Of a DNA stretch of 64,000 bases, positions 35,138 through 47,100 are shown piece after piece; positions within the stretch are counted from its first letter, which is position 1, and each line of letters starts with the position of its first letter. The translations under genes and the position numbers were made by a program. The notes beneath the pieces were generated by a model. It ran no database searches and had not been told where the DNA came from. It was given only the letters and a program-made list of their open reading frames with translations. This DNA is from Lagopus muta (lineage: Eukaryota > Chordata > Aves > Galliformes > Phasianidae). The DNA is taken from positions 17,831,219-17,895,218 of the forward strand of contig NC_064444.1 in the NCBI RefSeq assembly GCF_023343835.1, read 5' to 3'.

Positions 35138-38100
35138 ATGGCGGAGACTGCGGTCCCGTGCCGGGTGCAATACCTGGAAGACTCCGATCCCTTCGGTTGC
35201 GGCAGTTTCCCGGAGCCCCGACGTGCGCCTGTTTACGCCGTGGAGGAAGCGCTGGCCCTGGGAGCGCAGCTGCCCGCTGTGCACCGGCTGCTGGGAGCGC
35301 CGCTGCCGGTAAATAAGGGGGACGGGAGGTGGGGAGGGCGCGCTGAGCATCCCGAGCGTGGCTGTGGGGCTGGGGTCCCGTGGGGCTGCGCGGTTGCTGC
35401 TTGGGGATAGAGGAGCGGTGGAGGGCTCGGAAAACTCTCTGCAGAGAGCGGGCACAGCCGTATCCACACCCCCACGTCGGAAGGACGTGGCTGTGTGGCT
35501 GTAGCCATGCGCTGCCATGGGGACACTGCTGCTGCCGCGGTGACCGGAGCGTGGGCAGTGTCACCGCGTGTCCCCGAGAGCCGCGGGGTCTGCCCTCGTT
35601 CCGCCTGATGCCAACCCGCCCGGAGTCGCAGAGGAAGTGGCTTTGCCTTTTCAGGCCGGTTCCCATCCGACTGCAATGGCTTGGGGCTCTGTGTCGGCAT
35701 CCCACGGCACACTGCGGTGGAGCGCGGTGAGCCCCCAGCACGGCCCGAGCGTGGGATTCAGCCGCCTGGCCGTGCACGGGGCTGCGGGGCTGCCTGCCCC
35801 TTGTCCCACTCAGCGTTTGCATGGGCTGGAAGGAAAGCCCCGCAGAAAATCTTGCAGTGAGCAACTTCCTCTGGGAAGGGGGGAGGGAAGGAGGCACAGC
35901 AGCGGGGGTCTGAAGCACTGCTGGCGTCCCAACCCAGGCTGGAGCCTCCTATCCCCACTTCCTTCCTGCCTGGGGATCCCCTGTTGGTGCGTTGCCATCG
36001 GAGTGCTCTTTACAGTCCCTTCCTGATGGGGGGTGGGTGGGTTTTCTCCCCTTTCTCCCCTTTCTTCCATGGGCCTGGGACACTTCAGCCATGGCTGCGC
36101 ATCTCCATGGCACCAATGCGCAAAGCTGGGGGCAAGGCAATGGGAAGAGGGTTGCTGTGAGACCTTCCCCTGGGCAAACGAGCTCCGTTCGTCCCCACTT
36201 TCATTTTTTCATGAGGCAGAGCAGCAGCCTCTCATGGTGTCCCCGTCATGGGATTTTTGGCTGCTGACTAAATGCAGTTTGTTTGGGAACACGCAGCTCC
36301 AGACATGACGAATGGGGCAAACTCAAATTTCAGGCATGCGTCCTCCCCACCCTGGAGCTGTAACGGGATCAGTGGCCCGGGGTGCCACCATGGGGACAGG
36401 GACATTGTGGAGCTGGAGCCAACCCCCCTCCCCACACAGTGCCCACGCTGCCAGGTGCCTCTCACAGCCCCATTACTCACCGTGCTATAATTAGGAAATG
36501 AACAGTCATTATTAATTTTTTCCCCTATAAACCTCAGCCCTGGACGCTGCGCTCGTCCCGCTTCGCTCAGCAGCATCCTCCCACCCTGGGTGCCCCAAAT
36601 CCCCCAGAATGGAGCCGTGCAGGATTTACTCTCCCTGCCCACAGGCGCACGGCCCCTCGCTTCCTCTCCGTGCAGCTGATGGCTTTTTCATGCTTTCAGG
36701 AAGCCGTTTGTGCCTGAAATACCTTCCCGGCCCGCTTTCCGCAGCCTCATTGTTCTGGTCCGGGATGATGCTATCGCATCCGAGCTTCCAGCAAGTCATG
36801 CAGGGCCCCACTGAGTGATGCTCCCTCTGGGTGCAGGCTTGCTTTCAACCCCTGTGAGTGTTTTGCTTCAAAATCTGTGTTTGCTACAAAAGCACGTGAC
36901 CGCTGCAGAGGAAATCCCATTGCAAACTACCTGAATTGCAGAGGGCGGTGGCGAGGCCGTCTCCGTGCCACCGCTGTCCCTGGATGTCCCTCTGCATGCC
37001 CTGCACCCTGCCCCAGCACTGTCAGTGTAGGGATTTTCCAAACAAAACCAAACTGCCCCCCCCCTCTGGAAACCTGCAGAAGAGCAAAACCTGTGTTGGT
37101 GATGGGTTTGGGGCTTTCACTTGCCCAAAGTCCTTGCTTCTGATGGGGTTGGGGCCCCCACGTGCCCCAAATCCTTGGCTGTGGTGGGTTTGGGGCCATT
37201 GAGCCATGGGGAACTCAGGGCTGGATGGAGAGGGCGGCGTGTGAGCAAGTCTGGGCCGTGTGTGCTGTGTGCCCTCTAGGGCCCTCCTGCCTTCCTTTCC
37301 TTTTTTTCCCCACTGTGGGCACTGTCCCATCCATCTGCTACCATCTGTCAGCAGGAAAGGGTACGGGGCAGCACCGGGTAATAAACACCTCTACCAGCCC
37401 AGTGTCCCAAAGTGGCTCCCACTGCCCAGTCCTTGTGCCTCAGGGTGTGAGATGAGGAGGGGGGAGAGGCTGCAGGCACAGTAGTGTGTATTTCAGAAGT
37501 GAGCTGTGCTGGGTTGGCTTGCACAAGAGGTTTGTTGGCTCGCAAAGGTGGCTGTCGCCATGGTGTAGGGTGCAGAGCAATGCTGAGTTATGGATGCTGT
37601 GAGCTACGAGCCTACTTCACACTGCATAAAATCCATCCTGAGCTTTGTGGCCTCAAGATCGAGCCTCGACTGCAGAACATAACAGAGATAAATGAGCTTC
37701 AGTAAATCCCCCATCTCCTCCCCGTAAGCCGTGCTGGGAGTCCTGTGGCACTGCACTCTCTGGTTTGCAGTCCGGGCGTTGCTCTGGCTCTGCCCCAGGA
37801 GAAGCCTGCAGCTGAGTTTTAAAGCTCCTTTGGGTTTCTCCAAAAGTTTCTCTTCTTTGGGTTTCTTGGGTTTGGCTGCTGGGTCTCCATCCCGAGGAGG
37901 TGAGGACCGTCCCCACGTCCCACGCTGTCACCAAAGTGTTTCTTTAAATATGCTGAAAGATATCAATATGCCTGGAGGGTTCTGCAGCTCAGCAAAGTTG
38001 GGAAAGTGTGGTTGCCAAAAAAATAGCAAGTGTTGGAGATGGGGGAAGAAGGGATGCTTCCGGCACCGGCAGATAGGAAGGATGCTGTGCAGGGCTGTGC

Positions 38101-41100
38101 CAAGATAGGGCACCCAGCTCGTTGTTGCTTGGATGGTGGGGTCGGTTTGGATGTGTCTGTCTGTCTTGGCTCTGGAGACTTCCAGATGTGCTTGTGGCTC
38201 CATCATCTTACAGGTCAGTGGTATCTCCATTGCTGCCCCATGGAGACATCTCCATTAAGTGGCTTGGAGAGGGCAGTCCTGCTCTGGGTGCATCCATGAG
38301 CCATCATTTGCTACGTGTATCATCTCTGAGCATTGAAGCTCATGGTGCTTTGTGTTCCCACCTGGCTGGAGCCATGCTCCTGTGCATGGTCCTTGTCCCC
38401 TCGGGATAAGTCCCAAAAAGTCCCCAAAACCAGTAGCCAGAGGGCACTGCAATGCTTTGAGAGGCGTGAGTGTGGGATGGATGCTCTCCTCTCTTTCCCC
38501 TCCCTGGGTTCGCTGTGATCCCACACCACTCTGTAACACTTTCCCATGCTGGAGGCAAACAAATCAAAGCTGGGAGCAGGGACACAGCCACTGCCCCATG
38601 GCCTCACAGTGCTGTCCCCATCAGCACAACCCAATCTTGCCCAAGGAGCAACGATGCCCAGCATGGCAACGCACCCCTGCTGTGCCACGCTGTGTCCCTT
38701 GTCCCTTTCCCCGGGGGATGACATTGGCCAGGGTAGGCACATCCCACTCACCTGAGCATCCCCTTGTGGGGAGCACAGCCAGGCTTACACAGCTGGGCCG
38801 TGTCACCATCCCTGACAGCAGCCAGCTGTCATCCCCAGCTCACAGCAGGGGCCATTTCTTCCCTCTGGAGCTGCACGGAAGCTGCATTTTGGTGCATCCT
38901 GGAAGGACACATGGGCAGGAGTGGAAACCTTCCCCCAGCCCTCAGCAGTGTTTGGTGCATGTAGCCATGGCTGGGGGCAGCAAGAAGTGAGGTGAGAATG
39001 CTGACAGCATGGTGATGGACTCCAGCCCAGCAGCACTGCCCTGCCAAATTGCTGCTTATCTACAGGCTGAGTCAGACGGCGAGGCGTCACTCCATGCACA
39101 CACCATGGTTTGGGCTCATTTCTTTTTGCCCTCTGGGTTTGGTGATGATGTCACACATGCGAAGTCTTGCTTGGGACACCGAGCACAGGGAGATGCAGGG
39201 GATGGATCCCTGGTGGTGCTGCATGGGGCTGCCCTGGGGCTTCCCCAGACTTTTGGAACGGTGGGGACTCACCTCCTGGCCCCTGGAGTGATTTGGGGTT
39301 GAAAGTGGGGTTTTGCTGTTGATCCCCACATCTCCTCCCTGGATGCATCACGTGCTGTGTTTGGAGTTTTTTGGGGGGGTTAGTAAAAGTAAAGGGGGTT
39401 TATCCCTGCTGCAGGGAGAGACGTGGGAAGGCACACGTGGATGCTGTAGGATGGGAGCAGATGCTGTAGCACCAGGGCTGCCTTTGGCCCTTCCCCTCCC
39501 ACTGCGTGGCTGGGTGTGGACCTGGGGCTGAGTCATGGGGCTGAGTCAGTGCAGCCCACACACTGGGACGCCCGTGTGGGGCTCACCATGCGCAGGGATC
39601 CTGCCCTGAAGGGGACAGCCACTGCCACCAGGCTGGGTCTCACCGAGGGACAGTTGATGGCCTGGGGCCACGAAGGCATGGACCTGCCAATGCATGGACT
39701 GCCAAGGCATGGGGCCACTAAAGCTTGAGGCCACCAAAGCTTGGGATCAACAAGGCCTGGGGTCAACAAAGCACAGGGCCACCAAGGCATGGGACTGCTA
39801 AGGTGTGGGACCACCAAAGCTTATGGCCACCAAGGCTTGAGTCTACCAAAGCATGGGGCCACCAAGGCATGGGGCCAACAAAGCGTGGGGACACCAAGGC
39901 ATGGGAGCACCAAAAGCATGTGACCATGTGCTCACCAAGGCCTTGGGCTACCAAGGGAGCCCAAGGAGCACCAAAAGCATGTGACCATCAAAGCATGTGC
40001 TCACCAAGACCTTGGGCTACCAAGGCATGGTGCCAGCCTTGCTGTGTGTTTCCCTGTTGTGGGATTCCCCATTTCTCCAGCAGCTCAGTGCTGGTCTCTG
40101 TGCAGGGGTGGAGTTCCTGAAGGACGTGGTAGCACCTGCGATCCAGTGGGAGCGGCCTGGGGAAATGGGTTTATGGTAGGGGAGGGTGGAGCTGCCTCCT
40201 CCGTCAGCCAGGAAGGACACTGCTGCCACCCCCTGTTGGGGACCTGGGCTGGGCAGGTGGCCCCCATCTCACCCAGCTGTGTGTCCCCAGCTGGAGGACT
40301 GCACGCTGCAGGTTTCCCCATCCGGCCACTACCTGGACCTGGAGCTGTCGCTGCTGGAGCAGAAGGATGACCTGGAGGCTTTCTACGAGGAGGTCAGGTG
40401 AGGCACGCGGGGGGCACTGGGCACGTGGGGATGGTGCCCCTGTGCCAGCGCTCAGCCCGTATCCCTTTGCCCTAGGAAGGGCCGGCGGCCAACGCTGATC
40501 CTGCGCACGCAGCTGTCCGTCCGTGTCCACGCCATCATCGGTGAGCTGGGGGGGGTCTGCTCACCGCTGGGGCCGGGAATCCATCGCACGCTGCGGGGAT
40601 TTGGGGTCATCCGAGCGAGTTCTAAACATAGCCCTGGTGAATGCAAACAAATGGCTCACGTGAGGACGAGCGCTCGGACGCGCTGAGGCTTCCCATCTGG
40701 AACGAGGGGAAAAGCCAGCAGTGCTGGGAAGGAAAGGACCAGCAATGGGGTCAGGGTCGCGCTCCCCACGCGCGGTTCCCAGGCTCTGGAATGCTCCATC
40801 CCAGCGGCTCCGGGAAGGTTTGGCAGAGCACTGGTTGGCCTGGCCGAAATACATAGGAAAACAGTAAAAAATAGACAAATGGGTTTGGCGAGCTGCGTGC
40901 CTCCTTTGAAGGCTGCCAGCCGTGGGATGGGGACGAAGGGCAGATGGGGTTCCTGTGGGTAGCTCAGCCCCGGGGCTGTGCCTCCTGCCCGGGTTCCTGT
41001 TTCGGTTCAGCGCAGAAAACCAGATATTTGTGTCATTGCCGGGCAGCAAAAATAGAAAGAAAAGAAAATAGGGAAGTGGCAACACTGGAAGAAATGGTGG

Positions 41101-44100
41101 TGGTGGAGCTGCTGCTGCTCCCGCCCCGATGTGTATCCCACATCCACCACTGCGCCGTGTCCCCGTGTGCCGCTGTGCCCAGCAGCCCGTTCTCATGCCT
41201 TTGCTTGCAGAGAAGCTGTACAACTCGCAGGGCCCGGAGCTGCGGCGCTCCCTCTTCTCCCTCAAGCAGCTCTTCCAGGTAGGTGGCTCCGTGTCCCCGC
41301 TCAGGAGGTGCCCACGTCCCCCCAGCACCTGCGTGGGGACATCACTGGGCTTTGCTCACAGGAGGACAAGGACCTGGTGCCAGAGTTTGTGAACCTGGAT
41401 GGGCTGACGTGCCTGATCAACGTGGGGGCAGAGGCGGACCAGAACTACCAGAACTACATCCTCCGTGGTGGGTACATGGCGTGTCCCCCCCACTCAGTGG
41501 CACCGCTGATGGAGCGTGCCTGATGCCACCACCCCGTGCCCCTGCCTTGCAGCCTTGAGCCAGATCATGCTCTTCGTGGATGGGATGCAGGGTGTCATCA
41601 ACCACAACGAGACCATCCAGTGGCTGTACACGCTGTCAGGAAGCCTGGTAAGCTGCCGTCACCCCTGACTGTGACTGTGCCCATGTGCTGTCCCTTGGGG
41701 GTTCACACCGTGCCTTGCCTTCAGGATGGGCTCAGTGCCTTGGGCTCATTGGGTGCTGCTCTTCAATGTCATCAAGAGTCCCCATGGCCCCTTTATGTGA
41801 CCTGGGCACAGAGGTGGAATGTAAGAGAGGGCCCAACTTTGGGTACCAGCACCCATTGGCCACCAGGATGCCAGCTGTAGGACCCTGAGCCCACAGCACC
41901 CTTCACCAAAGCCATCAGTGAAGCCAAGCCCTGGAGAGCGGGTGCAGCCCCCTGTACTGCCAGTGCCCTGCCACAGCCACTGTCCTTTGTCCCAGTTTCG
42001 CCTGGTGGTAAAGATGGCCCTGAAGCTGCTGCTGGTCTTCGTGGAGTACACAGAGCCCAACGCCCTGCTCCTCATCCGCGCCGTCAATGCCGTGGATCAG
42101 GCGAGAGGTGGGTGCAGCCCCAGCCCCCAACCATGGATCTTATCTTGGGGATGGTTGGGTGCAGAAGACGTGGGTTGTCCATGCCCCATGGCAGCCACGG
42201 AGTGTGACAGCTATGGCACGTGCCAGCCATGGCCAACGGGAGACCGCCAAGAGCCCTCCAGTGGGGATGAGGAGGGGGTGAGATGCTCAGGATGCAGTGC
42301 TCCGTATCCCAAACCCAGTGCCTTGGTGCTACCTACACACGTTGCTTGTCCCAGGTACGTGCCCATGGTCCAACCTGATGGCCATCCTTGAGCAGCGCAA
42401 TGGGGCTGACACGGAGCTGCTGGTGTTCGCCATGACACTGATCAACAAGGTGAGCACCAGGGCTGTGCCACAGGGCCACCTCCTCCCCGTGTCCCCGGTG
42501 CCAGCCCCGTCCCTTTGCCACCACCCAGACGCTGGCCGCCCTCCCAGACCAAGATTCCTTCTACGACGTGACCGACTGCCTGGAGCAGCAGGGCATGGAG
42601 AGGATCGTGCAGCAGTATTTAAGCAGCAAGGGCACTGACCTCGACCTGAAGCAGCAATTTGTCCTCTATGAAGTGAGTGGGGCACCCAGGGTGACGGCAG
42701 TGTGATGCGTCCCCGGGGTTCACAGCACGTCCCCATCCCACTGCAGAGCGCACTGCGGCTGGAGGACGGCGTGGAGGAGCCGCCAGCAGGCGGGCGCAAG
42801 GAGCGCAGGAAGACAGACGAGGGGCGGCGGGGGTGGAGGGCACAGGGGGGCAGTGCTGAGCTCGACCCTCTGCAGAGCTCAGAGAGCCCCGGATCCCCAT
42901 CACATGAGACCCTCAGTACTGCGAAGGAGCCCCCTGTTGAGGACAGCCCTGAGCTGAGCATCCCAGTGGAGTAAGTGTGGGATGCGGGGATGCTGCAGTG
43001 TGACATTGGGAAGTCCTCCATGGCACTGTGCTCTGTCTGCATCTCCTCTTTCTCCAGGCCCTGCCCCAAGAGTGTCTTCAGCAGTGCGTCCAGCCTGCGG
43101 CTCAGCCTGTCCAGCCCCCCAGCTGAGAAGGAGCCCCCCAGCATGGGGGAGAGGAGCATCTACAAGTAAGGGATGGTGCCCTGGGGGTCCCACCACCACG
43201 TCCCCTCTGTCCCCAGGGCGCGCTGGGGCTGGTGAGGTTCACAGGACAGGAGAGGGCAGTGTGAGATGATTCAAGTGCAGGGCCTTCACAGCATCCTTAG
43301 CCTCACTGGGGTGCGCACACCTCTGCTCCAGCTCCATCTCTTCCCCCTCACTCCTCCTCTCTGCCCACGCTGATTCTCTCCTCTGCCCACTCTTTCTATC
43401 TTTTCCTTTTGCAGGCTGCACCAACCTGCTGCTGTCTGGTAAGTGCCCGGGCTCTGCGTGACACCTGCTTGCTGTTCCCAGCCCTTCATTTCCTCTGCTT
43501 GCACCCTGTCTGGGTGGCCAGGATCTCCGTACCACAGCTGTTCCACTTGGGGTGGCACATGTGGCTTCCATGCCATCTCCAGCCTGCAGCATCCTGGTGG
43601 CAGGTCGGGTGGCTCTGATGACAGGGACAGTGCTCCCAGTGTCACCAGCACCATGCACGATCAGTTCTTGCTGTGGGTCCTCATGCCACACCATCGGGAT
43701 GGGGGTGGGAGACAAGAGATCTCCATTAGCGGGGGCTAACCCCTATTTTCCCTCAGGCGGGAGGATGCCCCCTCCTTGCATGGGGACAAACCTATTCTGA
43801 AGAGGTTTGAGTAAGTAGAGGCATGCGTGTGTCTCCAGGCATGCGCTTCCTCAGGCTGGATGCTCCCAGCTGTGCAGGGCAGGAGGAGCAGGAGGGTGCC
43901 ACGAGTCCCAGCTCCAACACTCGGTGCCCTCCTGGGAGCTTGTTCTTGCTGCTTGTTGTGGTGGATATCGGCTTGGGACCAAGTGGCAGAGGTGGTGGAG
44001 GGAGGTGGTGGAGTCTCCATCCTTGGGGATGCTCAGAAGCTGCCTGGACATGGTGTTGGGCACAGCTCAGGGTGGCCCTGCTGGACCGGGGTGGCACCAG

Positions 44101-47100
44101 GTGACCTCTAGAGGTCCATGCTGGCCTCAACAATTCTGTCCCCATGCTTCCCCTGCCTGCCACTGGGCCATTACATCCTTGTCTTGCTGTTCCCAAGCCA
44201 TGGTGCCCTTACCCACCTTTTTGAGGTGCTTGGAGGTGACTGGGGCCACGGGTGGATCCTGTTGTGGTGTGGCTCATGCCAAAGATTTTGTTGTGGGATT
44301 GGCCCCATGTAGGGCTTGTTGTGTGGTGCTGTATGGTGTGGTTTGTCCATCCCCATCCTCACCATGCTCCCAGACAATAGCTGTCCCTATCTCGCAGAGC
44401 TCGCTTCTTGGAGAACCTGGCTGCTGCCCAGAAGGAGAAGATGTCTGCCATGGCCAAGGGACGGATCGACATCCTCAGTGATGTTGCACCACTGGAGCAT
44501 CCCATCGCTTGGGATGGGGACAGCAGCAACCCTGATTCCGGCACAGAACCACGCCGCATGAGTATGTGCAGGGCTGGGTTGGGAGTATGTCCGTACTAGG
44601 AGACCCACGTGGGCATTAGGAGCCCCTCTGGCCCCAGCCCACCCCATGGTACTGGGTGCCGTGGTGGTACTGGTGCCATTGAACAGCTCAGGTTGGAGGG
44701 GACCTTCAAAGATCATCCTGTTCCAATGCCTGCTGTGGGCAGGGTGTCCCCCATCAGGTCAGGCTGCCCAGGACCCCATTCAAGCCTGGCCTGGCTAGGG
44801 ATGGGATGCCCACAACTTCTCTTGGCAGCCTTCTCTGGCCATCCAGCACCCACAAGGAATGGGCTCCTAGCCCTACGTGCAGCCCAGCAGCACCTTCTCC
44901 AACAGGTGGGCTCTCTCTCTCCACAGGATCCCACGCAGGCCGGCAGGACGTCTCCGACACTTGCAGCACCATCTCCTCTGATACCAAGTTCATGCTGGAC
45001 ATGCTCTATGCCAAGGGCTCCTCAGAGCCAGGGAGGCAGAAGGTCTTCCCCGAGGAGCCATCATTGTCCCCACACCAAGGAGAGCTGGATACGGACACGG
45101 GGTCCAGCTGTGCCGAGGGACCTGGTGGTCAGGAACAAGAGAATGGCCGGCCCCACGGTGGGCTGGTGGCTAGTGCCCACGCCAAGCTGGCACGTGCTGC
45201 ATCCAGCATCGATGCCGAGAGCCACACGCAGAAGCTGGAGAGCACTGTCATGATGCCCGTCAAGAACGACGTGGAGTTGTCATGGGAGCGCCTGGAGGCT
45301 GGCCCCGTGCAACTGAAAATCAAGGACTTGGACTTCACTGACCTGGGGGAGGAGGAGGACTTGGACGTCTTGGACTCAGGGCCCATTGCCAATGGCTCCT
45401 TCCTTCCTGCCAGCATCGAGGCAGCGAGTGCTGGAGTTCTCATGGCTCCCCCTCCTCCTCCAATGGTCCCTGGCTGCCCACCACCTCCACCTCCACCACC
45501 CATGGCTCCTGGTTGCCCACCACCTCCACCTCCACCGCCCATGGCTCCTGGCTGCCCACCACCTCCACCTCCACCACCCATGGTCCCTGGCTGCCCACCT
45601 CCCCCAGGTTTCTTAGGCCCCTCAGCCGCCGATGGTCCTTCCCAAGCCAAGAAGAAGAGGACAGTGAAGCTCTTTTGGAAGGAGCTGAAGCAGCTGGATG
45701 GCACTGTGGGGTCAGGAAGATTTGGGCAGGCGACACTGTGGGCATCCTTGCAAAACGTTGAGGTCAACGCTGCCAAACTGGAGCATCTCTTTGAGTCCCG
45801 TGCAAAAGAGATGCCAGCTTCCAAGGTACCAGCAGGCCAGAGTTTTTGGGGGTGCTGTGGTCTCAATGTCACCCCATGCTGTCTTGAGGATGGGTAGCTA
45901 GAGCCTTGAGGCTCAGTGGGGAGGATGGGGGAGGGGGTGATGATGATCAACACATGGGTGTGTGTGGTTCACCCTCACATCCCATGGTGTTTCACAAAGG
46001 TGAGCCCTCTGCCTGGCTGCCAGCCTGCTCCCTGTTACCTTTGCAGAAAGTTACTGATGGAAAGAAAGTGGTGGTGGTGCTGGATCCCAAGAGGAGCAAT
46101 GCCATCAACATTGGCCTCACCGTGCTGCCACCTGTGCACATCATCAAGACAGCCGTGCTCAACTTTGATGAGTTTGCAGTCAATAAGGAAGGGATTGAGG
46201 TGAGCACTGGAGAACCGGCCCACCAGGGTCCCTGCGTGGGTCATTTCCCCTGGTCAGGAGGTCTCTGTGCCATGGTGCCCACGCTGTAGGTGGCCCTGAT
46301 GTGATGTGTCCCATCTCCCACCATCCTGGAGGAACAGTGACGTTGCTGGTATCTGATGTGGTTTTCTGCCCACCTTAGAAAATCCTGACCATGGTCCCGA
46401 CCGAGGAGGAGAAGCAGAGGATCCAGGAGGCCCAGCTGGCCAATCCTGATGTGCCGTTGGGCTCTGCGGAGCAGTTCCTGCTTTCATTGTCCTCCATCAG
46501 CGACCTGACGGCCAGGCTCCAGCTCTGGGCCTTCAAGCTGGACTATGAGAGCCTGGAGCAGGTATGGGGCCACATACCTCATCTTCCCCTCAGCGGTGCC
46601 CTTGGGATGAGCCGTGGGGGAAGTGGCCACATCCAAACATGGGGCTGCAGAGCCCCAAGGCAAGCATGGGCTGCTTGTGCCCATGGTTGAGGACACCAGG
46701 ATGTTCCTGGTTGAACATCCCCCCAAAGGAGGTGACTTCCAAGGGATCTCACCTGCACCTGTCCCCCATCCAGGAAATCGCAGAGCCGCTGTTTGATCTG
46801 AAAGTGGGCATGGAGCAGCTGGCCAAAAATCACACCTTCAAGTGCATCCTGGCCACGCTGTTGGCCATGGGCAACTTCCTGAATGGCTCCCAGGTGAGGA
46901 ATGGGGTGCTGGGGGATGCAGCTTGGGTGCTGCATGGAGAAGACCAACCATGGCATATGCGTGCCCAAGACCACAAGAATCTCGGGAGGTGGTGTGGGTG
47001 CTGGTGATGGTCTTCTTGGGGAAGGTGGTCTCTCAGCGGGAAGGTGGCAAGATGGAGAGGCCCCACTGAGCATTGGGGTTTCAGAGCAGAGGCTTTGAGC

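Larger units (their letters stand above)
35309..40290 (+). other. FHOD1: FHOD1 intron 1
   Basis: This 5-kb intron holds no recognisable exon. The first part continues the CpG-rich promoter zone. Two tandem repeats are present, at 37095-37205 and 39660-40030. Confidence 0.85.

Noticed and set aside
35010-35918. Open frame of 302 codons on the minus strand over FHOD1 exon 1
   Set aside because: It is antisense to the well-supported FHOD1 first exon in a CpG island; long chance frames are expected in such GC-rich sequence.
39725-40120. Repetitive frame (KAWGHQ-like hexapeptides)
   Set aside because: The 18-bp repeat period keeps the frame open automatically; it lies in FHOD1 intron 1.
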